From Manihot esculenta (taxonomy: Eukaryota > Streptophyta > Magnoliopsida > Malpighiales > Euphorbiaceae), in NCBI RefSeq assembly GCF_001659605.2, contig NC_035170.2, positions 5,952,001 through 6,016,000 on the forward strand: a stretch of DNA of 64,000 nucleotides. Reading direction: 5' to 3'. The translations under genes and the position numbers were made by a program. This document shows positions 1-10,200 of the stretch, piece after piece; position 1 is the first letter of the stretch; every line of letters starts with the position of its first letter. The notes under the pieces are model-generated. The model saw nothing but the letters and a program-made list of their open reading frames with translations. It did no database searches and was not told the DNA's origin.

Positions 1-3000
1 CCGTGTCTCCCAAGTGCATTCTTCCAAATTGTGATGGTTCCACAGGACTTTCACCATCGGGATTTCCTTGTTTCTTAGCTTTTTGATCTGGGTGTCTATG
101 ATCCGTACTGGCTGTTCAACATAGGTGAGATCCTCTTGGACCTCCACATCAGGCTCACTAAGAACCTTGCTCGGATCTGACACAAACTTCCTCAACATTG
201 AAACATGGAAAACCTGATGGATTCTTTCCATTGAAGCAGGTAAATCCAGCTTGTACGACACATTCCCAATCTTTTGCAAGATTTCAAAGGGTCCGATGTA
301 TCGTGGAGCTAATTTACCTTTCTTTCCGAAGCGAACCACTCCTTTCATAGGAGACACCTTGAGCAATACCAGATCCCCCTCCTGAAACTATAACTGCCGT
401 CTGTGGATGTCTGCATAACTCTTCTGTCTGCTAGCAGCAGTCTTGATCCTTTCTCTGATTATGGGTACTACCCTGCTGGTCATCTCAACAAGTTCAGGCC
501 CTGCCAAGGCCTTTTCTCCAACCTCTTCCCAGCAAACAGGTGATCTGCACTTCCTTCCGTATAAAGCTTCATATGGAGCCATCCCGATGCTAGCATGATG
601 GCTGTTATTGTAGGCAAACTCCACCAAAGGTAGATGCTGCCTCCAAGAACCGCCAAAGTCTAGCACACACATTCTGAGCATATCCTCTATGGTCTGGATG
701 GTCCTTTCTGATTGTCCGTCCGTCTGTGGGTGGAAGGCAGTACTGAAATCCAACCTAGTACCCATGGCATTCTGCAGACTCCGCCAAAACCTGGAGGTGA
801 ACTGGGGCCCTCTATCTGACACTATAGAAACAGGAACCCCATGCAGCCTGACGATCTCATCGACATACACCTGTGCCAACTTGTCCACAGAATAGCCACT
901 CCTGACAGGGATGAAGTGAGCAGATTTGGTGAGTCTGTCCACAATCACCCATATGGAGTCTAATCTGTTGGACGTCGCCGGTAACCCCACTACGAAGTCC
1001 ATAGCTATATTTTCCCATTTCCATTCTGGAATAGGTAGCGGGTTAAGCATTCCAGCCGGCTTCTGATGTTCCAGCTTCACCCTCTGACACACTTCGCAGG
1101 CTGACACAAACTGTGCCACTTCTTTCTTCATAGCTGGCCACCAATAAACTTTCTTCAAATCTTGATACATCTTGATGGCTCCGGGGTGAATGCTGTATCT
1201 TGCATTATGAGCCTCTCTCATAATGTCTCCTTTTAGCCCAATGTCATCTGGTACACATAGTCTGCTCCCATAGCGGAGGATCCCCTTGCTGTCAAATCTG
1301 AACTCACTGTCATTGCCTGACTGAACAGTCCTGGCAATCTTCACTAACTCTGGGTCCTCATGTTGTTTCTGAGCCACCTGCTCCAGAAACACGTGTGCCA
1401 CTCTCATCTGGGCCACCAAGGCACCTGTACCAGACAACTCCATCTGTAGACCTTCCTCAATGAGCTTGTAAAACTCCTTCACCACTGGCCTCCTCTCTGC
1501 CGATATGTGGGATAAACTACCGAGTGATTTTCGGCTTAAGGCGTCTGCCACAACGTTCGCCTTACCCGGATGATACTGAATCTTGCAATCATAGTCACTC
1601 AGCAACTCCACCCATCTCCTCTGTCTCAAATTCAAATCTCTTTGACTCAAGATGTACTGCAGGGTTTTATGATCTGTAAAGATCTCACATTTAACCCCAT
1701 AAAGGTAGTGCCTCCACATCTTGAGTGCAAAGATTACTGCTGCCATCTCCAGGTCATGTGTGGGGTAATTCAACTCATGCTTCTTCAGCTGCCTAGAAGC
1801 ATAAGCGATCACCCTCTCATTCTGCATTAGTACACAACCCAGTCCCACACGGGACGCATCACAAAAGACTGTAAAGTCCTCATCACTAGATGACAGAGCT
1901 AAAACTGGTGCTGAAGTCAACCTCTTCTTAAGCTCTTCAAAACTCTCTTCGCACTGGTCGGTCCACACAAACCTCTGATTCTTCCTGGTTAGTCTGGTCA
2001 GAGGAGCTGCTATCTTTGAGAAGTCCTGAACGAACCTCCTGTAGTAACCTGCCAAACCCAAAAAACTTCTAATCTCTGTCACCGAAGTGGGTCTAGGCCA
2101 GTTAGCCACAGTTTCTGTCTTCTTGGGGTCCACCTCAATCCCATTCTCTGACACTACATGCCCCAAGAACGAAATGCTCCTCAGCCAGAACTCACATTTA
2201 GAGAACTTGGCATACAAGCCATGTTCTCTCAAGGTCTGCAAAACCAACCGCAGATGATGGGCATGCTCCTCTGCATTCCTGGAATACACCAAGATATCAT
2301 CTATGAAGACAATAACGAAGTGATCCAAGTACTGACTAAACACTCTGTTCATGAGGTCCATGAATGCTGCAGGGGCGTTAGTTAACCCGAACGACATCAC
2401 AAGGAACTCAAAATGCCCATATCTGGTCCTGAAAGCTGTCTTTGGCACATCTCCATCCCTTATCCTTAGCTGATGGTACCCCGATCTTAGATCTATTTTG
2501 GAGAAACAACCCGCTCCTGCTAGCTGGTCGAATAGATCATCGATCCTTGGCAGAGGGTACTGCCTGTAGTCGATACAAAGTCTGAGGGATCCATCCTTCT
2601 TTCTCACAAACAAGACCGGAGCACCCCAAGGTGAGGTACTCTGTCGGATGAAGCCCTTTTCTACCAGCTCTTGCAATTGCTCTTTCAACTCCTTCAACTC
2701 GGCTGGGGCCATCCTGTAGGGAGGGATAGAGATCGGTCTAGTTCCAGGCATCAACTCTATATCGAACTCTATCTCCCTAGCAGGTGGTAAACCTGGAAGC
2801 TCATCTGGGAAGACATCCTGAAACTCTCTGACAACTGGCACCGAGGCTGGCTCCCTGACCTGACTGTCTAGCTCTCTCACATGAGCTAAGTACCCCTGAC
2901 ATCCCTTCCTAAGCAACCTACAAGCCTGAAGAGCTGATATCAGACCTCTAGGTGTGCCCCTCTTGTCTCCTCTGAAGATGACCTCTGACCCGTTCTGATC

Positions 3001-4463
3001 TCTGAACCTGACTACCTTGTCCCTGCAGTCCAAGGTAGCACCATAGGTAGATAGCCAATCCATCCCTAGAATGACGTCAAAGTCTGTCAAATCTAGAACC
3101 ACAAGGTCGGCGGAGAGGCATCTTCCCTCAATAAAAATTGGACTGTACTGGCAGACTGACACTGCCACTGACGGGTCACACTTGGGTCCACTGACCCATA
3201 GGGGACACTCTAACCCAGAGACTATCAGACCCAACCTCTCAACGGCTCTCGGAGCAATAAATGAATGAGATGCACCCGGGTCCATTAATGCATACACATC
3301 AGAACACCCAATGATGAGATTACCTGACACCACGGTGTTGGATGTGTTAGCCTCCTGCTGAGTCATGGTGAAGATCCTGGCTGGAGCTGATGGACCTTCA
3401 CCTCGGGAGCCAGAAGAAGAGGCTGCCCCTCTCCCTCTACCTCTGCCACTGCCCTGAGTTGTGGTTGGAGCTGCTGGCTGTGCCACACTACCAGAAGCTG
3501 TCTGCTGGGGCTGGCCCATAAAAGGTGCTCTAGGACACTCCCTAGCTATGTGTCCCTCCTGTCCACATCTGAAACATGTATTGGTCCCAACTCGACACAC
3601 TCCCCTGTGCGGCCTTCCACATCTCTGGCATTCTGTACCATCTGAGCCTGAGCTCGAGCCACCGCCAAAACCCAGACCGGATTTCAACTTATTCCAAAAC
3701 TTATTCTTCTTCGGCTTCTTGGTGGTGTTATCCCACCTCTTCTTACTTGAGCTCTGAGAAGAGAGACCTGGCCCTCCTCTGCCTGGGGTCTTAACCCCTG
3801 AAGACTGGGTCACTGACTGCTTCACTGACCCCTCAACTATAGCACTCGCCTCCATCCTTCGAGCCATATCCACCACAGTGTGGAAACTTTCCCTCTCAAC
3901 TGACTGAATCAACGAGGAGTACCTGGAATGCAGCTTCATAACATATCTCTTGGCTTTCTTCGTATCTGAATCTAGAGCTTGCCCTGAAAAAGGCAATAGC
4001 TCCAAGAATTTATCTGTGAACTCCTCCATGCTCATGTGCTCTGTCTGCCTCAGTTGCTCAAACTCAATCATTTTCAGTTCTCTGGAACTGTCTGGAAAAG
4101 CCCATCCAGCGAACTCATTCGCAAATTCCTCCCATGTCATATCGTCTAGTCTCGGGTCCACATAACACTTGAACCATTCCCGTGCCTTCTTGCACTTTAA
4201 AGTGAACCCTGCCATCTGAATGACCCTGCTATCATTCGCCCCTAGCTCATCAGTTATTGTCTTCACTACTCTCAGATATTCAAAGGGGTCATCCCCTGAC
4301 TTGTATTTGGGAGCATCCAGCTTAAGGTAATCTGTCATCTTTACTTTGCTCCCATCGGCTGAGCTAGGTTTGAAAGGTTGAGTAACTGGGGCTGCTGGTT
4401 CTGTAGGTGGAGGAGATGGAGGTGCAGCATTCCCCGAGGTGGGGTTTGCTGGGTTTGGATAGA
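1..4463 (-). pseudogene. Element A gag-pol polyprotein, main part (disrupted)
   Basis: A reading frame of about 1,316 codons from the conserved gag start at 4,338 down to 388 encodes the gag capsid region, a zinc knuckle ([15 protein letters not shown]), an aspartic protease with the variant active site [11 protein letters not shown] with FIDD, RNase H, the integrase HHCC finger and a D,D35E core. Breaks compared with element B: an in-frame 27-bp deletion in RT near 2,560 (nine residues lost after CIDYRQ) and a TAG at 388-390 where B has GAG, after which the GPY/F and chromodomain sequence continues untranslated to base 1. The proline-rich segment upstream of 4,338 stays open to the element B junction. 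The frame probably once coded for the whole polyprotein; the RT deletion alone should inactivate it. Confidence 0.92.
388..390 (-). other. Premature TAG in element A polyprotein
   Basis: The codon reads TAG on the minus strand; the aligned codon in element B is GAG (Glu). It falls between the integrase core and the GPY/F-chromodomain part, so the product would lack the targeting domain. Confidence 0.9.
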
Positions 4464-4468
4464 AGGGT
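4464..4468. repeat. Left target-site duplication of element B (AGGGT)
   Basis: AGGGT directly precedes the LTR start TGTAATACCC and is repeated at 14,297-14,301 directly after the 3' LTR end. Five bases is the usual duplication length for Ty3/gypsy integration. It places the insertion inside element A gag. Confidence 0.95.
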
Positions 4469-4645
4469 TGTAATACCCGGCTAGACTCCGGTATCGGAAT
4501 TCCTACCGTCCGGTGGAATCTCGGATGTCGGAGACCTCTAGAAGGGTAGAGTCATGTTTTTATGAAATGTTTTTATGTTTTAAATGATTTTAAGTATGAA
4601 TTAAATGAGTTTTTGCATGAAAATAGCTTTGGAGGAAAACCCAGG

Positions 4646-4826
4646 TTCGACCGCCGAAAGTCAAGTTCGGCCGCCGAACATGCATGCGTTTTGGAGGCAC
4701 GTTAGGCCCCCGAAAGCATGAGTGAGGGAAGTCAAGGTTCGGCCGCCGAACCTCATGTTCGGCCGCCGAACCTCATGTTCGGCCGCCGAACATTGCATGG
4801 ATACGGAGGCACATTCGGCCCCCGAA
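4646..4826. promoter_or_regulatory. Array of TTCGGCCGCCGAA-type motifs upstream of the LTR TATA box
   Basis: Near-palindromic 13-mers occur at 4,646, 4,666, 4,738, 4,758, 4,778 and 4,814 (the last is TTCGGCCCCCGAA). Three are spaced exactly 20 bp apart. Each perfect copy contains GCCGCC, the core of the GCC box recognised by plant AP2/ERF factors. The array ends 19 bp before the TATA box. An enhancer role is inference; dense CpG/CHG methylation is an alternative. Confidence 0.6.
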
Positions 4827-4845
4827 CGTGGCCTGGCCAGCCACA

Positions 4846-4854
4846 TATAAAAGG
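4846..4854 (+). promoter_or_regulatory. LTR TATA box (TATAAAAGG)
   Basis: A canonical plant TATA box at the end of the presumed U3 region. The same motif occurs at 12,451-12,459 in the 3' LTR and, on the minus strand, in the element A LTR (16,945-16,953) and solo LTR C (29,990-29,998), so it is conserved across the group. Transcription would start roughly 30 bp downstream. Confidence 0.75.
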
Positions 4855-6734
4855 GTCCCTTTGGTCCGCACGGGCGAGCTTTTTCTCTCCCATTGTCGGC
4901 CAAGGTGAGTCTCCGCCGCTCCTCCCTCAATCTTGAGTGTTTTCCTTAGATCTTTCATGGTTTTCACGAGTTTTAACTTCTATTTTGAAGATTTGTGAGC
5001 AAAGGGCAAGTTTTGGGTGCTTGGAGGTTCAAGGAGCTCAATCTCTTCATCTCCAAGCTAGGATCGTCTTCCCTCTCATTTCTTCAAGAGGTAAGCTCGG
5101 ATCCACCCTTATTATGTGTTCTAAATAAGTTTTATGCTAGATCTAAGGGTAGAAATGCATGCTAGGGTATATGTTGAGTTATGGGTATATATATATTGAT
5201 GTTTTGAACAATGTGTGTTGTTTGAGTATGTTTGAAGTGTTGTAGATGGGGTATATGTTTGTTTGAGGCCCCTAGGAACTTGTATGCATGCTTTGGTTGA
5301 AAAATATGCATGTTTGGAAGGTTTGGAGGCGAAATGTGCAAAGGGAGCCAAGTTTCTGCCCTTTGGCAGAAACCAGGTTCGGCAGCCGAAGGTACTTTCG
5401 GCCGCCGAACATGGCTGGGGAGGCAGGCCTTTCGGCTGCCGAAGTTGCCCCCGAAAAGAGACTTTCGTCTCTGTCTGGGACTTTCGGCCGCCGAAGGTGC
5501 CGCCGAACCTGCCTGAGTTTCGTCTCTGTCCAGGACTTTCGGCCGCCGAAGGTGCCGTCGAAAGTGCCCTGTTCAGCCATTTCATGCATATTTTCTGTGA
5601 TGTTTTCAGGATGTTTTAGGGGGTTTTTGGGGAGTAGTTTATAGTTATGTTCAGGTATTTTTGGTCCCTCATTTGAGTCCACCTGTGTAGGTTCGGACCC
5701 GAGGAACCGCGGACCCCAGCAGTGAGTTCAGCTGCGGTGTTGTCAGAGTCAGCCAGAGGTGAGTGGAACTAAACTTAATCTTTTAAACTAAATGTTTTAT
5801 CATGTTTCATGCATCATGATTATGCAATAGGATAATTGCATTAGTTTCACGAATATGCCGCATTGCATAAATTGTTGTTGTTGTGGGTGAATGTTGGATG
5901 ACCCAATTAGTCCAAGACAGGAAGACCAGGCCCCATGCTACAGGCCTGGCACAGAGTAAGCAAGTCCAGGCCCCAGTCTACAGGCCTGGCACAGAGTAAG
6001 GTACGGTTATGGGACTCGAAGACCAGGAGCCCAGAGGAGGCCCTGGGAAAATGGTAAGTAATGTATGTTCTGACAGGAAAGACCAGGACCCCATTCTACA
6101 GACCTGGCACAGAGTTAACTTGGACTAATTGGTGACGAGTTCACCCAACCCTTATGTGAATTGTTTGTGTTATGATGCATTCCATTTGAGCATAGTGTTA
6201 ATGTGTTTTACTAGCTCTACTCACTGGGCTTTTAGCTCACCCCTCTCCCCTTTTCCCCCAGGCTTACAGGTACAGGATATAGTGCGGGAGTTCGGATAGA
6301 GTAAAGAAGCCATGCTTATGTAATAGCTAGCAATGGACATGATCAAATTGTAATGTAAAAGTACAGTATAGTTATGTAATGAGATTTATGGATGTTAGTA
6401 TGTGCTTGACCATAGATTGTTGTATCCCTTTTATACATGATCTTAGAGATTTTGTTGATGTTTATGTAAACCAGCTCAACAGATGTATGTTACCCATTGA
6501 GGGCACAGATGAGATCCCACAGAGGGATCAAAGTTATGTTAATGTTATGCACAGGTTGAGTTTGGTTGATGTTCAAAGGAAAGAAAAGTTTTAAATTTTT
6601 ATGCATATTGTTGATCATGTATGGGATTATGCAGGTTTACAGGTTTTATGTCAGGTTTGCTACGGGTCCCGGCGGCCTTAAGTCGACCTGGATCCTAGCG
6701 CCGGTAGCGGTCCGATTTTCGGGTCGTTACAGAA

Positions 6735-6746
6735 TGGTATCAGAGC
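6735..6746 (+). other. Element B primer binding site (initiator Met-tRNA)
   Basis: TGGTATCAGAGC, complementary to the 3' end of plant initiator tRNA-Met, begins three bases after the 5' LTR end. It marks the start of minus-strand DNA synthesis and the plus orientation of the element. Confidence 0.93.
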
Positions 6747-7005
6747 CCTAGGTTCATATGGTCGGACCTAGAGTGTCGGGCTCATAGAGGTTATAGAAGG
6801 TCAAGCACAATAGGAAAGGATCATGTCCACTAGGATAGGATGTGGAGTCCTGTCTTGCATGATGATGTGAAATGCCATGATTTTATGCATGTGCATTAAT
6901 GATATGCTATGATATGTGATGTATGTGATGAGGGTTCATGTGTGCCCACATGAACCATATGATGCTAATGTTGCTTGTGTTGTGTACTGTTTTTCAGAAA
7001 ACAGG
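6747..7005 (+). other. Element B untranslated leader
   Basis: About 260 bp between PBS and the first gag-frame ATG. No long frame. A pyrimidine-rich stretch ending TTTTTCAG lies just before the ATG at 7,006 and resembles a splice acceptor. Element A keeps a similar leader at 14,751-15,003 on the minus strand. Confidence 0.7.
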
Positions 7006-7221
7006 ATGAGAGGAACTCGTCGATCAGCAAGATTGACTGGAGTACCACCTGAGGATGAGGGCATGAGCGCCCGTCCTCCAGCATTGCCTAGGGCAATGTC
7101 TAGCAGGTCCAACAGGGACAGAGTAGCAAGAGACCCTAGAAGGTCTTTGGATCTGGGTAGAAGCAGATCAGTAAGGGGAACAGTGCAAGGAGGAGTGTCT
7201 GAGGATATGGAAGTAGATTAG
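7006..7221 (+). CDS. Short N-terminal gag-frame ORF of element B (71 aa)
   Basis: Starts at ATG 7,006 (MRGTRRSARLTG) and ends at TAG 7,219-7,221. It is in the same frame as the main polyprotein that restarts at 7,243. The product is short, arginine-rich and acidic at its end. Element A carries the homologous peptide on its minus strand from 14,750 and reads through this position with CAG, so the TAG in B is probably a nonsense mutation (C to T in a CAG, i.e. CHG, context). An alternative is that the element normally expresses gag by reinitiation or readthrough. No known domain recognised. Confidence 0.6.
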   Translation: MRGTRRSARLTGVPPEDEGMSARPPALPRAMSSRSNRDRVARDPRRSLDLGRSRSVRGTVQGGVSEDMEVD

Positions 7222-7242
7222 AGGAGGGATGGCAGTCTCGGT

Positions 7243-10200
7243 GTGAGCATGCCGGAAGAGGGCATGGGAGAATCAGAAGGAGGCATTCAGGCCTCGAGTT
7301 ATGTCCAGCCACATCATTACCCACCCTATTCACACCATCCAGGGTATTCGATGGGAGGTACATCGGATAACCCTAGTTTCACCCCTTATCCCACACAGAT
7401 GCCATACCCACCATACTACCCACCATACTCTCAGTATCCAATGTATCCACCTCCACCCTACTATCCAAATCCAGAAAATGTTGCACCACCTCCACCACCT
7501 GCAGAACCAGCAGCCCCAGTTGCTCAACCTCCTAGACCTAGCTCAGCCAGTGGGAGCAAGGTTAAGATGACAGACTATATGAAGCTGGGTGCTCCCCAGT
7601 TTGAGGCAGGTGATGATCCGTTCGTGTATTTGGAGCGGGTCAAGGCAATTACAGATGAGATAGGGGCGGATGACAGTAGAGCCATTCAGATGGCCGGGTT
7701 CACACTTAAGTGCAAGAAGGCACGGGAGTGGTTCAAGAATTATGTGAACCCGAGAGTGGACGGCATGACTTGGGAAGAGTTTGCAAATGAATTTGCAGGA
7801 TGGGCATTCCCTGATAGTTCAAGGGAATTGAAGATGATAGAATTCGAGCAGTTGAGGCAGACTGATGACATGAGTGTAGACGAATATACTGACAGGTTTA
7901 TGGAGTTACTGCCATTTGCTGGGCAGGACTTAAGCACAGACCAGAAGAAGTCGAGGAGGTATATCATGAAGCTCCATCCCAGGTATTCCTCCTTGGTACA
8001 GTCAGCAGATAGAGAGAGTTTTCACGCCATAGTCGACATGGCTAGGAGAATGGAGGCTAGTGCCATCATCCAGGGGACAGTTAAGCAGTCAGTGGCACAA
8101 GCTTCTGGTTCTAAAACTCCGGGTGGGGGAAGGTTAGATCCCTCTACCCTGAGTGCAGCAGCTTCAGGCAGTAAAAAATGGAGTAAACCCAAGGGTAAGA
8201 AGAACAAGTTCTGGAGTAAAGTCAAGTCCAGTCTGGGATTTGGGAGTGGCTTAAGCTCTGGTGCGGATAATGCAATTTGTGCAAGGTGTGGTAGGCCACA
8301 CAAGGGAATATGTCGGTTTGGGACGAACGCCTGCTTCAGATGTGGTCAGGAGGGGCATATAGCTCGAGACTGTCCAAGAGCGGCCCCAATGGCTCAGTCC
8401 CAGCAGACAGCTTCAGGCAGTGTAGCGCAGCCAGCAGCTCCAGCCATGACTCAGGCCAGTGGCAGAGGCAGAGGGAGAGGGGCAGCCTCTTCTTCAGCGG
8501 GTTTCAGAGGTGAAGGTCCATCAGCTCCGGCACGGATCTTCACAATGACACAGCAAGAGGCAGATGCATCTAACACCGTGGTGGCAGGTAACTTAATTAT
8601 TGGTTGTTCAGATGTATATGCCTTGATGGACCCTGGTGTATCTCATTCATTTATTGCTCCGAGAGCCGTCCAGAGGTTGGGGTTGATGATCTCTGAGTTA
8701 GAGTGTCCTCTCTGGGTCAGTGGACCCAAGTGTGATCCATCAGTGGCAGAGTCAGTCTGTCAGTGTAGTCCAGTTTTTGTTGAGGGGAGATGCATGTCCG
8801 CCGACCTTGTGGTTCTAGATTTGACAGACTTTGACGTCATTCTAGGGATGGACTGGTTATCTACCCATGGTGCTACCTTGGACTGCAGGGACAAGGTAGT
8901 CAGGTTCAGAGGTCAGGATGGATCAGAGGTTGTCTTCAGAGGAGACAGGAGGGGTACACCCAGAGGTATGATCTCAGCTCTTCAGGCTCGTAGGTTGCTT
9001 AGGAAGGGATGTCAGGGGTATTTGGCTCATGTGAGAGAGCTAAATAGTCAGGTTAGAGAGCCCGCCTCGGTGCCAGTGGTTAGAGAGTTCTTAGATGTGT
9101 TCCCGGACGAACTGCCAGGTTTACCACCTGCTAGGGAGATAGAGTTCGAGATTGAACTGATGCCTGGAACCCGACCGATCTCTATCCCTCCCTACAGGAT
9201 GGCGCCAGCAGAATTGAAAGAGTTGAAGGAACAGTTGCAGGAGCTGGTAGACAAGGGCTTCATCCGACCAAGTACCTCACCTTGGGGTGCTCCAGTTTTG
9301 TTTGTGAGGAAGAAGGATGGATCCCTTAGACTTTGTATCGACTACAGGCAGTTGAACAAAGTCACTACCAAGAACAAGTACCCATTGCCAAGGATCGACG
9401 ATCTATTTGACCAGCTAGCAGGAGCGGGTTGTTTCTCCAAAATAGATCTGAGATCGGGGTACCATCAGTTGAGGATCAGGGAAGAGGACATACCAAAGAC
9501 AGCTTTCAGGACCAGATATGGGCATTTTGAGTTCCTTGTGATGCCGTTCGGGTTGACTAACGCCCCTGCAGCATTCATGGATCTCATGAACAGAGTGTTT
9601 AGCCAGTACCTGGATCACTTTGTTATTGTCTTCATAGATGATATCTTAGTGTATTCCAGGAATGCAGAGGAGCATGCCCATCATCTGAGGTTGGTACTGC
9701 AGACCTTGAGGGAACATGGCTTGTATGCCAAGTTCTCTAAATGTGAGTTCTGGCTGAGGAGCATTTCGTTCTTGGGGCATGTAGTGTCAGAGAATGGTAT
9801 TGAGGTAGATCCCAAGAAGACAGAGACTGTAGCTAATTGGCCTAGACCCACTTCAGTGACAGAGATCAGGAGTTTCTTGGGTTTGGCAGGTTACTACAGG
9901 AGGTTCGTACAGGACTTCTCAAAGATAGCAGCTCCTCTGACCAGACTAACCAGGAAAAATCAGAAATTTCTGTGGACCGACCAGTGCGAGGAGAGTTTTG
10001 AAGAGCTCAAGAAGAGGTTGACTTCAGCACCAGTTTTAGCTCTGCCATCTAGTGGTGAGGACTTTACAGTCTTTTGTGATGCGTCCCGAGTGGGACTGGG
10101 TTGTGTGCTTATGCAGAATGAGAGGGTGATTGCTTATGCTTCTAGGCAGCTAAAGAAGCATGAGTTGAATTACCCCACACATGACCTCGAGATGGCAGCA

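Larger units (their letters stand above)
4469..6731 (+). repeat. Element B 5' LTR
   Basis: Starts TGTAATACCC and ends GGTCGTTACA (TG...CA). It holds a first cluster of GCC-containing palindromes (4,646-4,826), a TATA box (4,846-4,854), a second cluster (about 5,374-5,562), and a tandem pair of 40-bp units near 5,930-6,000 of which the 3' LTR has only one. Several open frames of 60-154 codons occur in both LTRs at identical offsets; they are by-products of the GC-rich repeats. Confidence 0.96.

Noticed and set aside
5121..5682. Overlapping open frames of 63-154 codons on both strands in the element B 5' LTR, repeated at 12,726-13,287
   Set aside because: They exist in identical form in both LTRs and are produced by the stop-poor CGG/CCG repeats; no start context or domain.
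7301..7570. His/Pro-rich 89-codon frame
   Set aside because: Out-of-frame reading of the Pro/Tyr-rich gag segment of element B.
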